Assembly (NCBI GenBank): GCA_947630805.1
Contig: CANRIV010000003.1
Coordinates: forward strand, 62,001 to 126,000
Direction of reading: 5' to 3'
Origin: an uncultured Lachnospiraceae bacterium
Lineage (GTDB): Bacteria; Bacillota; Clostridia; Lachnospirales; Lachnospiraceae
DNA length: 64,000 nt
The position numbers and the translations under genes were made by a program. The number at the start of each line of letters is the position of its first letter. Within the stretch, counting starts at the first letter, position 1. Of the stretch, positions 1-8,447 are shown piece after piece. A model generated the notes under the pieces. The model worked only from the letters and a program-made list of their open reading frames with translations, did not search any database and was not told where the DNA came from.

Positions 1-1
1 T

Positions 2-652
2 CCAAAAATAATTGGAGAAACCACAGTTGGCAGGATTCGGGTTTTTGTGCAGACGACAAAGAAGAAACTATATCAGAAGTTTCCGTTAAAATTTGAAAGC
101 CGGCATATTGACTGCATTGATCATATTGTAAAAAAGACCAGACAGAAACTGCATTACGAGGATACAGATTTTTATGTTTATATGCAGTACCTGAAGTCGG
201 AAATCGAAACTTTTGATGTGCAGGATGGGAAGGTGCTCAAAGAGGCGATTACCATGATAGAAAAGCGCTTAAACAGCCATTCCTGTGAGTATGCCTTTGC
301 CCATGGAGATTATACGGCAAGTAATATGTATGAACAGAAGGGAAAAATCCAACTGTTTGATTTTGAATACTGTCGCAATTCTATGCCCTGTTATATTGAT
401 GTATTTCATTATATGACGCAAATCCTGTTGTCAGGATACAGAAACAGTTTTCATAAAGTTATAAAACTGTATGAGAGCAGAAGAACAATGCTGGAGCAAT
501 ATATGAACGATACAGATTTTATTTATCTGTGTTATCTGGTTTATATTGTGAGCTTTTACGCGAAAAGGACAGAGACGGATGTCTTGATTATGCAGGAAAG
601 ATACCGCCGCCGGATACAACTGATAAAATATTTGATACAGAAACAAAAATAG
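2..652 (+). CDS. APH/choline-kinase-fold phosphotransferase, 5' partial
   Basis: The C-terminal part of a small-molecule kinase of the aminoglycoside phosphotransferase / choline kinase fold. The frame is open to the first base of the window, so the real start lies upstream; the GTG at 47 is only an internal codon. The Brenner catalytic motif HGDYTASN is present near residue 88 counting from that GTG. It is followed by the metal-binding LFDFEY, which corresponds to the DFG/DxE position. Proteins of this type in glycan loci phosphorylate choline, ethanolamine or sugars, and a second kinase domain of the same fold sits in the LicC-LicA fusion at 44.9 kb. The substrate cannot be read from the sequence. 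The VanZ-like gene starts within 25 bases of the stop, so the two are probably co-transcribed. Confidence 0.7.
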   Translation, partial: PKIIGETTVGRIRVFVQTTKKKLYQKFPLKFESRHIDCIDHIVKKTRQKLHYEDTDFYVYMQYLKSEIETFDVQDGKVLKEAITMIEKRLNSHSCEYAFAHGDYTASNMYEQKGKIQLFDFEYCRNSMPCYIDVFHYMTQILLSGYRNSFHKVIKLYESRRTMLEQYMNDTDFIYLCYLVYIVSFYAKRTETDVLIMQERYRRRIQLIKYLIQKQK

Positions 653-674
653 TATGGGGAAAGGCGAAGAGAGG

Positions 675-1226
675 ATGCAGAAGGCAGATTTTTACAGGCT
701 CCTTTTGGAACGGCTGATAGAAAATGTTCAGACAATGTTTGAATTATTGTTGTTTGCGCTCCCCTTGGGAATAATTGTCGGTGCGATAACTTTTTTGCTG
801 ATGCGCCGGAAGGAAAAAAAAGCAGGAAAGCAGTATTGCCGGGGAGAAAAAACGGTTACAGTTCTTTTTGTAACGTATATATTTATACTTGCTCAACTCA
901 CAATATTTTTCCGTCCTTTTGGTAAGATTGCGGAAATTGAAATAATTCCGTTCCGAAGACTGGGAGGACTTCGATATATTGTTTTATATAGCCTCAGCAA
1001 TATAATAGCGTTTGTACCGATGGGAATTTTTCTTCCCCAGATAGGCTGGAAGAAGAAAACGCTGTTAGATGTTCTTGTGATGGGATTTTTCTGTAGTGTT
1101 CTGATTGAGGCATTTCAACTGATTTTGCAGTGCGGCGTATGTCAGACGGAAGATTTGATTATGAATACGCTAGGTGCAGGAATTGGATATTGGATATATA
1201 AAAAAAGAAAAGGAAAGGATAACTGA
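675..1226 (+). CDS. VanZ-like membrane protein
   Basis: A small integral membrane protein of the VanZ-like family, named after the teicoplanin-resistance accessory protein but of unknown biochemical role. Four hydrophobic segments are visible. The C-terminal half carries the family pattern: an FVPMGIFLP-like helix start, an EAFQLILQ segment, then a DLIMNTLGAGIGYWIYK end. I prefer ATG 675 because GGGGAAAGG lies 10 bases upstream; an in-frame ATG at 654 has no ribosome binding site. Its stop overlaps the ATG of the next gene (TGATG), which implies translational coupling. A second VanZ-like protein lies at the other end of the locus (57489). Confidence 0.75.
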   Translation: MQKADFYRLLLERLIENVQTMFELLLFALPLGIIVGAITFLLMRRKEKKAGKQYCRGEKTVTVLFVTYIFILAQLTIFFRPFGKIAEIEIIPFRRLGGLRYIVLYSLSNIIAFVPMGIFLPQIGWKKKTLLDVLVMGFFCSVLIEAFQLILQCGVCQTEDLIMNTLGAGIGYWIYKKRKGKDN

Positions 1227-2272
1227 TGAATGACAGCACAAAAATTAAGGGGGGGGGCAGACGCCTTGAAATAGATGTTGCCCGTGGACTTGGTATTATC
1301 CTTGTAGTGCTGGGGCATGCTTTTCCGGACGCCTCGGCAGCCGGAGGACAGGAGGCCATGGGAAATATCAGCAGGGTAATATTTAATACGATTTATAGTT
1401 TTCATATGCCATTATTTTTCTTTCTGGCGGGATTTGTGGCAGTGAAAATTTTGGATATGAATGACGGACATGAAAAGGGGAAATATATTGCAGGACGTGC
1501 TCGCCGTCTGCTTGTGCCATATTTGATGGCAGCATTATTGTATCTGCCGTTAAAGATTATTCTGGCGAGATATGCAAACAACCCCTACGATATAAGAGAA
1601 TTGTGGAGACTTATCATCGGATGGAATCCAAATTATGCGATGTGGACTTTGTGGACTCTTTTTGCTGCTGCTGTAATAGGGGTTATCGTTGCAACCAAAA
1701 AAAATATTGGGATTCTGTCCGTGGCGGGAATATTATGCGGCATAATTTTATATGATATTCCGCTGGGAGAGTCAGGAATTCCTATGCTTTTACAAAACTT
1801 CGGATATTATTTTGTGGGATTGTGGGCCTGCATGAATTATGAAACAATGAAAAAGAAACTGTTCCGAAAGAGCGTTGTGGCCGGAGCGGCAGTAGTATTT
1901 ATTTTGTGCAATATGATATCACAGTATCTGAAGTATTATAACTATAGGGGAGAAACCGTGTTTCTCAGGGGAACAGCGCTCAGTGGAATTTTGCTTGTGC
2001 TGTTTTTATCCGTAAGGATGGTTGACAGAAGAGAGGACGGTGTGCTGACAAAAGGATTCCTGTGCTGTGGAAATTATAGCATGGATATTTATATTATCAG
2101 TACATTTATTCAGCCGTTGGTCCGGATTATTTTCTGGAGCAAGCTGGGACTGAATTATGGAATTTACACAATTTTCAGCACGGTAATGGGAGTGCTCATT
2201 CCGATTTTGTTGTCAAAATATATTATCAGAAAAATACCTGTTTTCAGAAAATTATTTTTAGGAATGAAGTAG
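1226..2272 (+). CDS. Phase-variable acyltransferase 3 family protein (tract in frame, ON)
   Basis: A multi-pass membrane O-acyltransferase of the Acyltransferase_3 (OafA/NolL-type) family, which transfers acetyl or similar groups to surface glycans. The N-terminal family signature is clear: RRLEIDVARGLGIILVVLGH with the catalytic-type His, followed by about ten hydrophobic helices over 348 residues. A G9 tract at codons 8-11, just before that signature, reads Lys-Gly-Gly-Gly in the present frame. Losing or gaining one G brings a stop within about ten codons, so slippage would abolish the protein. The gene is followed by a strong terminator, so it ends the first transcription unit. It is one of six acyltransferases of this family in the locus. 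Confidence 0.85.
   Translation: MNDSTKIKGGGRRLEIDVARGLGIILVVLGHAFPDASAAGGQEAMGNISRVIFNTIYSFHMPLFFFLAGFVAVKILDMNDGHEKGKYIAGRARRLLVPYLMAALLYLPLKIILARYANNPYDIRELWRLIIGWNPNYAMWTLWTLFAAAVIGVIVATKKNIGILSVAGILCGIILYDIPLGESGIPMLLQNFGYYFVGLWACMNYETMKKKLFRKSVVAGAAVVFILCNMISQYLKYYNYRGETVFLRGTALSGILLVLFLSVRMVDRREDGVLTKGFLCCGNYSMDIYIISTFIQPLVRIIFWSKLGLNYGIYTIFSTVMGVLIPILLSKYIIRKIPVFRKLFLGMK
1249..1257 (+). repeat. G9 tract in acyltransferase gene
   Basis: Nine consecutive G within codons 8-11 of the acyltransferase gene at 1226. With G9 the gene is open; G8 and G10 both reach a stop shortly downstream. Confidence 0.95.
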
Positions 2273-2274
2273 TG

Positions 2275-2326
2275 AAAAGGCAGGAAGAAGAGAACTCTTT
2301 TGAGGTTTCTTTTCTTCCTGCCTTTT
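2275..2326 (+). terminator. Rho-independent terminator after the first acyltransferase
   Basis: A long hairpin begins two bases after the stop codon. The left arm AAAAGGCAGGAAGAAGAGAA pairs with TTCTTTTCTTCCTGCCTTTT, with one G-T wobble, and the T-rich 3' end completes an intrinsic terminator. It separates the 0-2.3 kb unit from the rhamnose block. Confidence 0.85.
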
Positions 2327-2352
2327 TCCGTCGTATTTTCTGAATTCTTTCA

Positions 2353-2381
2353 TTGTGAAATATATTGAAAGATGGTATAAT
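2353..2381 (+). promoter_or_regulatory. Predicted sigma-A promoter for the glycan operon
   Basis: TTGTGA and TATAAT are separated by 17 bases, and a TGG just before the -10 gives an extended -10. It sits between a terminator and rfbA, 64 bases upstream of the rfbA ATG, and is the best promoter candidate for the long operon that follows. Inferred from motif match and position only. Confidence 0.6.
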
Positions 2382-2444
2382 AAAAAAGACTGGGGCAGTA
2401 GATAAAATAAAATAGGACCCAGTCAATTTTTTGAAGGAGCACAA

Positions 2445-3335
2445 ATGAAGGGAATTATTTTAGCAGGCGGATCAGGCACGCGCCTTTATCCGCTGACAAG
2501 AGTAACATCAAAACAATTATTACCAATTTATGACAAGCCGATGGTTTATTATCCGCTATCGGTGTTAATGACAGCAGGAATCAGAGATATTCTGATTATA
2601 TCTACACCGGAGGACACGCCGAGATTTGAGGAACTGTTAAAGGATGGAAGCCAGTTTGGAATTCATCTGTCTTATGCGGTGCAGGAAAGTCCCGACGGGT
2701 TGGCACAGGCGTTTATCATCGGTGCCGATTTCATTGGTAACGACAGTGTGGCAATGATATTGGGAGATAACATTTTTACCGGTCATGGATTGACAAAGAG
2801 ATTAAAAGCAGCTGCAAATATTGTCAGCGGTGCAAAGGTGTTTGGATATTATGTAGATGACCCGGAACGTTTTGGAATTGTAGAATTTGACCGGGAGGGA
2901 AAAGCTATTTCCCTGGAGGAAAAACCGGCCAATCCAAAGAGCAATTACTGCGTCACCGGATTATATTTTTATGACAATAAAGTCGTAGAGTATGCGAAAA
3001 ATCTGAAACCGTCTGCCAGGGGAGAATTGGAGATTACAGACTTAAATGCGATATACCTCAAAGACGGTGAGCTGGAAGTGGAAGTACTCGGACAGGGATT
3101 TACATGGCTGGATACCGGTACCCAGGAAAGTCTGGTGGAAGCGACCAATTTCGTAAAGACGATGGAAGAACATCAGCATAGAAAAATAGGCTGTCTGGAA
3201 GAAATTGCATATCTTAACGGATGGATTAGTGAAGAAGAGATTATGGATGCTTATGAGCTGATGAAGAAAAATGAATATGGAAAATATCTGAAAGACATCG
3301 TGGATGGAAAATATATTGAGCTGCGCAAAAGCTGA
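2445..3335 (+). CDS. rfbA: Glucose-1-phosphate thymidylyltransferase
   Basis: First enzyme of dTDP-L-rhamnose synthesis: glucose-1-phosphate plus dTTP gives dTDP-glucose. The N-terminal nucleotide-binding signature [18 protein letters not shown] is complete, with [17 protein letters not shown] after it and GDNIF for metal binding near residue 108. At 296 residues the length is normal. GGAGCAC precedes the ATG. It is the first gene after the 2275 terminator and the predicted promoter. rfbB, rfbD and rfbC follow, with glf inserted after rfbA, so the cytoplasmic rhamnose pathway is complete. No repeat tract is present, which fits a core precursor function. Confidence 0.96.
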   Translation: MKGIILAGGSGTRLYPLTRVTSKQLLPIYDKPMVYYPLSVLMTAGIRDILIISTPEDTPRFEELLKDGSQFGIHLSYAVQESPDGLAQAFIIGADFIGNDSVAMILGDNIFTGHGLTKRLKAAANIVSGAKVFGYYVDDPERFGIVEFDREGKAISLEEKPANPKSNYCVTGLYFYDNKVVEYAKNLKPSARGELEITDLNAIYLKDGELEVEVLGQGFTWLDTGTQESLVEATNFVKTMEEHQHRKIGCLEEIAYLNGWISEEEIMDAYELMKKNEYGKYLKDIVDGKYIELRKS

Positions 3336-3413
3336 GACGGACGATTGCGTCTGAGACAATCGGAACAGAAAGAGCAACTTGAAAATATTTGCGAAGATAA
3401 AGAGGAATAACAG

Positions 3414-4550
3414 ATGTATGATTATTTGATTGTGGGAGCAGGACTTTTTGGCAGCGTTTTTGCCCATGAAGCAAAAAAGCATGGGAAAAAAGTTCTGGTC
3501 ATTGACAAAAGAGACCATATAGCAGGAAATATTTATACGGAAAATGTAGCGGGAATTAATGTGCACAAGTACGGGGCGCATATTTTCCATACAGATAATA
3601 AAGAGGTGTGGGATTATATCCAACAGTTTGCCGAGTTTAACCGTTACACCAATGCACCGCTGGCAAAATATAAAGATGAGCTTTACAATCTTCCGTTTAA
3701 CATGAACACATTTCATCAGATGTGGGGCGTGACCACTCCGGAGGAAGCGAAGAAAAAAATAGAACAGCAGGTGCAGGAAGCCGGCATCAAAGAGCCTGCC
3801 AATCTGGAAGAGCAGGCCATCAGCATGGTGGGAAAAGATATTTATGAGAAACTGATTAACGGTTATACCGGAAAACAGTGGGGCAGACCATGCAGAGAAC
3901 TTCCAAGTTTTATTATCCGGCGGCTTCCGGTGCGTTTTACTTATGACAATAATTACTTTAACGATAAGTATCAGGGGATTCCAATCGGCGGTTACACGCA
4001 GATTGTGGAAAAACTTCTGGAAGGTGTGGAAGTACAGTTGAACGCCGACTTTTTTGCAGACGAATGCAGATATCGCGGCTGCGCAGAAAAAATATTGTTC
4101 ACGGGAATGATTGATGAATATTTTAACTATCGTTATGGAACGTTGGAATACCGCTCGCTGCGATTTGAGTCAGAACTGCTGGATTGCGAAAACTATCAGG
4201 GAAATGCGGTAGTAAATTATACAGAGTATGAGATTCCATACACCCGGATGATAGAGCACAAACATTTTGAATTTGCCTGCCAGGGTGGAAAGGAGGGCTC
4301 TGTTCCAAAAACAATAATTACAAAAGAATATCCGGAAACATGGAGCAAGGGGGACGAGCCTTATTACCCGGTAAATGATGAAAAAAATAATGCGCTTTAT
4401 GCCAAATATAAAGCGTTGGCAGATCAGGAAGAGGGCGTGATATTTGGGGGCCGGCTGGGCATGTACAAATATTTTGACATGCACCATATTGTAGCAGAAG
4501 CGCTGAATCTGGCACGGTCAGAGCTGTGTATGAATGCAAATGACAAATAA
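3414..4550 (+). CDS. glf: UDP-galactopyranose mutase
   Basis: A flavoenzyme that interconverts UDP-galactopyranose and UDP-galactofuranose. The FAD-binding dinucleotide motif VGAGLFGSVFA is at the N-terminus, followed by the typical KYGAHIFHTDN and a C-terminal GRLGMYKYFDMH segment that binds flavin and substrate. The 378-residue length matches bacterial Glf. GAGGAATAACAG precedes the ATG. Its presence inside the rhamnose block predicts that the polymer contains galactofuranose as well as rhamnose. No repeat tract is present. Confidence 0.95.
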   Translation: MYDYLIVGAGLFGSVFAHEAKKHGKKVLVIDKRDHIAGNIYTENVAGINVHKYGAHIFHTDNKEVWDYIQQFAEFNRYTNAPLAKYKDELYNLPFNMNTFHQMWGVTTPEEAKKKIEQQVQEAGIKEPANLEEQAISMVGKDIYEKLINGYTGKQWGRPCRELPSFIIRRLPVRFTYDNNYFNDKYQGIPIGGYTQIVEKLLEGVEVQLNADFFADECRYRGCAEKILFTGMIDEYFNYRYGTLEYRSLRFESELLDCENYQGNAVVNYTEYEIPYTRMIEHKHFEFACQGGKEGSVPKTIITKEYPETWSKGDEPYYPVNDEKNNALYAKYKALADQEEGVIFGGRLGMYKYFDMHHIVAEALNLARSELCMNANDK

Positions 4551-4608
4551 GATTTGGGCAGATATTTTGTAAGAAGCCCGGATAAATAAAGAGAAAGGAA
4601 TATAAAAA

Positions 4609-5637
4609 ATGAATATTATTGTAACAGGTGGAGCAGGATTTATAGGAAGTAACTTTGTTTATCTCGAATTGGAAAAACATCCGGAAGATAGAATTATCTG
4701 TCTGGACAAGCTGACCTATGCAGGAAATCTCGCGACATTGAAGGAAGCAATGGAATATCCAAACTTTCGGTTTGTAAAAGGAGATATTGCAGACAAAGCG
4801 TGTGTGGAAAAATTATTTGAAGAGGAAAAACCGGACATTGTTGTCAATTTTGCAGCAGAGTCTCATGTAGACCGCTCCATAGAAGATCCGGGTATTTTCT
4901 TAAAGACAAATATTATCGGCACGCAGGTACTTATGGATGCGTGCAGAAAATATGGAATTCAGAGATACCATCAGGTGTCTACGGATGAGGTATATGGAGA
5001 TTTACCACTGGATCGACCGGATTTATTCTTTACAGAAGAGACGCCGATTCACACATCATCGCCTTATTCTTCTTCCAAAGCGGGAGCAGACTTATTGGTA
5101 ATGGCTTATTACAGGACCTATGGACTGCCTGTCACAATTACAAGGTGCAGTAATAATTATGGACCATATCATTTTCCTGAAAAATTAATTCCGTTGATGA
5201 TTTCACGGGCGCTGGCAAATGAGTCTCTGCCGGTATACGGAAAAGGAGAAAATGTAAGAGACTGGCTCTATGTGAAGGATCATTGTATTGCGATTGATCT
5301 TGTTATCCGCAAAGGGCGCGTCGGCGAGGTTTATAATATTGGCGGTCATAATGAGAAAACCAATCTGGAAGTGGTCAAAACGATACTGCAGCAGCTGGGA
5401 AAACCGGAAAGTCTGATTACTTTTGTGACAGACCGGCCGGGACATGACATGAGATATGCGATTGACCCGACAAAAATTCACAGCGAGCTGGGATGGCTTC
5501 CGGAAACAAAATTTGAGGATGGAATCAGAATGACGATTGACTGGTATTTAAGCCATAAAGAATGGTGGGAAAATATTATCAGTGGAGAATATCAGAATTA
5601 TTTTGAAAAAATGTATGTAGATAAATCTCGGGCCTAA
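4609..5637 (+). CDS. rfbB: dTDP-glucose 4,6-dehydratase
   Basis: Second rhamnose step: dTDP-glucose is converted to dTDP-4-keto-6-deoxyglucose. It is an extended short-chain dehydrogenase with the NAD motif TGGAGFIGSNF at the N-terminus, FAAESHVDRSIEDP, and the catalytic STDEVYGDL with YSSSKAGAD (YxxxK). At 342 residues the length is normal. GAGAAAGGAATATAAAAA precedes the ATG. No repeat tract is present. Confidence 0.96.
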   Translation: MNIIVTGGAGFIGSNFVYLELEKHPEDRIICLDKLTYAGNLATLKEAMEYPNFRFVKGDIADKACVEKLFEEEKPDIVVNFAAESHVDRSIEDPGIFLKTNIIGTQVLMDACRKYGIQRYHQVSTDEVYGDLPLDRPDLFFTEETPIHTSSPYSSSKAGADLLVMAYYRTYGLPVTITRCSNNYGPYHFPEKLIPLMISRALANESLPVYGKGENVRDWLYVKDHCIAIDLVIRKGRVGEVYNIGGHNEKTNLEVVKTILQQLGKPESLITFVTDRPGHDMRYAIDPTKIHSELGWLPETKFEDGIRMTIDWYLSHKEWWENIISGEYQNYFEKMYVDKSRA

Positions 5638-5709
5638 AGACAACAATGGGTTGACAGGAGAAACAATAGTTACAAAAAAAAGACAAATCAAAGAGAATGG
5701 GTGTTTACT

Positions 5710-6603
5710 ATGAAAGTTTTGGTAACAGGAGTCAAGGGCCAGTTAGGCTATGACGTTATGAATGAATTAAAACAGCGGGGACACGAAGCTGTGGGTGTGG
5801 ATATTGAAGAGATGGACATCACGGAGGAAAACTCGGTGAAAACCGTTCTGGCAGAGACGGCGCCGGATGTGGTAATCCATTGCGCCGCATGGACAGCAGT
5901 GGACGCTGCTGAAGAGGAAGAAAATATTCCAAAGGTCATGGCAATTAATGCCTCTGGAACAGAGTATATAGCAAAAATGTGTAAAGAACTTGATTGTAAG
6001 ATGATTTATATCAGTACGGATTACGTGTTTGACGGTCAGGGAGAAACACCGTGGAAACCTGAAGATAAGAGGGCGCCGCTGAATATATATGGGGAATCCA
6101 AATACAAGGGCGAGGTGGCTGTCGAGAGTCTTTTGGAAAAATATTACATTGTGAGGATTGCATGGGTTTTCGGCACCAACGGAAAGAATTTTATTAAGAC
6201 GATGCTCCATCTTGGAAAAACACATGACAGAATTACTGTTGTGAGCGACCAGATTGGGACGCCTACATATACCTATGATTTGTCCAGATTGCTGGTAGAT
6301 ATGGCAGAGACAGACAAATACGGAATTTATCATGTTACCAATGAAGGCGGATATATCAGCTGGTATGATTTTACTGTTGAAATTATGAAGCATGCAGGCA
6401 AAATCAATCAGAAATATCAACAGGTGGAAGTGCTTCCTGTGGGAAGCGACCAATATCCGGCAAAAGCAAAGAGACCATCTAACAGCAGGATGAACAAGAG
6501 CAGATTGAAAGAGAATGGTTTTACACCGCTGCCCGAATGGCAGGATGCAGTCAGACGCTATATTGATACGCAGAGAGATTTGATAGAAGACAAAGCGGAC
6601 TAG
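5710..6603 (+). CDS. rfbD: dTDP-4-dehydrorhamnose reductase
   Basis: Last step of dTDP-L-rhamnose synthesis, an NADPH-dependent reduction. It begins MKVLVTGVKGQLGYDV (GxxGxxG cofactor motif) and carries STDYVFDG and the YGESKYKGE (YxxxK) active site. I chose ATG 5710 because family members begin MKVLVTG; a GTG three codons upstream (5701) is in frame and possible, and neither has a perfect ribosome binding site. Product is about 297 residues. Confidence 0.93.
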   Translation: MKVLVTGVKGQLGYDVMNELKQRGHEAVGVDIEEMDITEENSVKTVLAETAPDVVIHCAAWTAVDAAEEEENIPKVMAINASGTEYIAKMCKELDCKMIYISTDYVFDGQGETPWKPEDKRAPLNIYGESKYKGEVAVESLLEKYYIVRIAWVFGTNGKNFIKTMLHLGKTHDRITVVSDQIGTPTYTYDLSRLLVDMAETDKYGIYHVTNEGGYISWYDFTVEIMKHAGKINQKYQQVEVLPVGSDQYPAKAKRPSNSRMNKSRLKENGFTPLPEWQDAVRRYIDTQRDLIEDKAD

Positions 6604-6691
6604 AAACAAAATATCAGAGAAAATATAAAATAATTATTACATAGAAAAAGAGAAAATATATATTGCAAAAAAGCAGGAAAAGGAGAAAAGC

Positions 6692-7294
6692 ATGGGACAG
6701 ATTCAGATAACAAAATGTGATATAGAGGGACTGGTGGTAATAGAGCCTACAGTACATGGAGACAGCAGGGGATATTTTATGGAGACATACAATCAGAATG
6801 ATATGAAAGAGGCAGGACTCAATATGGTGTTTGTTCAGGACAATCAGTCCATGAGTACGAAGGGCGTTTTGCGGGGACTTCATTACCAGAAACAATATCC
6901 CCAGGGAAAACTGGTCAGAGTTATCAGAGGCTGTGTTTTTGATGTGGCAGTAGATTTGCGTACGGATTCAAAGACGTATGGAAAATGGTTTGGCGTAGAA
7001 CTGTCAGCAGAAAACAAAAAACAGTTTTATATTCCGGAAGGGTTTGCCCATGGCTTTTTGGTATTGTCCGATGAGGCGGAATTCTGTTACAAAGTGACAG
7101 ATTTTTATCATCCCGGAGATGAAGGAGGGTTAGCATGGAATGATCCGGAAATAGGAATAGAATGGCCGGATGTTCAAGGTACATATGCGGGAAGTGCTTC
7201 CCCGGACGGATATACCATGTCAGATGGGACGCCGTTAAGTCTCAGTGAGAAAGACAAGGAAATGAAAGGATTTCATGAGACTTTTCGGTTTTAA
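6692..7294 (+). CDS. rfbC: dTDP-4-dehydrorhamnose 3,5-epimerase
   Basis: Cupin-fold epimerase that converts dTDP-4-keto-6-deoxyglucose to dTDP-4-keto-rhamnose. Visible family motifs are DSRGYFMETYN, the catalytic region GVLRGLHYQ, and FYIPEGFAHGFLVLSD. Length 200 residues is slightly above the usual 180-190, with a short C-terminal extension. AAAAGGAGAAAAGC is a strong ribosome binding site. The rhamnose pathway is now complete and glycosyltransferases follow. Confidence 0.95.
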   Translation: MGQIQITKCDIEGLVVIEPTVHGDSRGYFMETYNQNDMKEAGLNMVFVQDNQSMSTKGVLRGLHYQKQYPQGKLVRVIRGCVFDVAVDLRTDSKTYGKWFGVELSAENKKQFYIPEGFAHGFLVLSDEAEFCYKVTDFYHPGDEGGLAWNDPEIGIEWPDVQGTYAGSASPDGYTMSDGTPLSLSEKDKEMKGFHETFRF

Positions 7295-7344
7295 ACAATC
7301 AAAATAAATAGAATGGAAAAACAAAATTAGAAAGGGGACAACCC

Positions 7345-8421
7345 ATGAAGAAGAAAGTTCTCCATATTGCAGAAGCGATGGGAGGAGGAGTTTTTACCTA
7401 TTTGGTAGAACTTGCCAACGGTATGAGTGATGAGTTTGATGTTACAATAGCATATGGAATCCGGACAGAAACACCGAAAGATATTGCAAAATATTTTGAG
7501 AAAGATGTCCATTTAGTTCAGGTACAAAATTTTTGCAGGGGATTAAATCCATTAAAAGATATAAAAGCTTATTGTGAATTGAGAAAAATTGTAAAAAAAT
7601 TACAGCCGGATATTATCCATATGCACTCATCGAAGGCAGGCGCACTCGGAAGGATTCTGACAGGGACAAAAAGTATTAAAAAATTTTATACGCCTCATGG
7701 ATACAGCTTTTTAATGCAGGATGTATCGCCGGTGAAAAAAATGATATATAAGGTAATTGAAAAGGAGCTGGGGAAAACAGATTGCCTGACCGTTGCCTGC
7801 GGAGAGAGCGAGTGGATACAGTCGCAGACAGTGACGAAAAATTCTACATTTATCAGTAATGGTATTAATATTGAAAAAATGAGAAAAAATATCAGGCGGA
7901 TGACGCAAGACGATGACGGCCAAAATCGGGACAATCACTTTACTGTATACACTATTGGAAGAATTGATTATCAGAAAAATCCGGAACTGTTTAATGAAAT
8001 TGCAGAAAAAATGCCTGAAATTAATTTTATTTGGATTGGTGATGGAGAAATGAGGAAATACCTGACCAGTCCGAATATCACAATTACGGGATGGATGGAT
8101 GTCGCGCAGCTGGTAAAACTGTCAAAAAGTCTTGACGTGTTTATTCTGCCTTCCCGTTGGGAAGGACTTCCGATTTCACTGCTGGAAGCGATGTTTATAC
8201 AAAAGCCATGTATTGTAAGTAATGTCGTCGGAAACAAAGATGTGATACGTGACGGTTACTCCGGATATATCTGCAGCACGGCGCAAGAGTTTGTCGATAC
8301 GATTTATCAGATAAAAGAGGGAGTTGACGAGAAAATCATACGGAAAGCGTATAAGGATATTATTGAACACTACAACAGTGGATGGATGTGTGAAAAATAT
8401 AAGGAACTTTATTGTGAGTAG
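7345..8421 (+). CDS. GT4 family glycosyltransferase
   Basis: A GT-B fold glycosyltransferase (GT4, N-terminal GT4/DUF1972-like and C-terminal Glycos_transf_1). The N-terminus VLHIAEAMGGGVFTYLVEL is the acceptor-domain glycine loop. The C-terminal domain carries IGRIDYQKNPELF and the donor-binding LPSRWEGLPISLLEAM with the ExxxxxxxE pattern. No membrane segments. The position directly after rfbC and the glycine-rich start suggest it transfers an early sugar on the inner face of the membrane; the sugar cannot be named. Confidence 0.88.
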   Translation: MKKKVLHIAEAMGGGVFTYLVELANGMSDEFDVTIAYGIRTETPKDIAKYFEKDVHLVQVQNFCRGLNPLKDIKAYCELRKIVKKLQPDIIHMHSSKAGALGRILTGTKSIKKFYTPHGYSFLMQDVSPVKKMIYKVIEKELGKTDCLTVACGESEWIQSQTVTKNSTFISNGINIEKMRKNIRRMTQDDDGQNRDNHFTVYTIGRIDYQKNPELFNEIAEKMPEINFIWIGDGEMRKYLTSPNITITGWMDVAQLVKLSKSLDVFILPSRWEGLPISLLEAMFIQKPCIVSNVVGNKDVIRDGYSGYICSTAQEFVDTIYQIKEGVDEKIIRKAYKDIIEHYNSGWMCEKYKELYCE

Positions 8422-8447
8422 GTGGAAAGCAATATAGACGAATCAAT

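Noticed and set aside
3042-3716. Long minus-strand frames opposite rfbA/glf, rfbD, the FrhB genes and others
   Set aside because: They are shadows of well-supported + strand genes, with no ribosome binding sites or recognisable domains.
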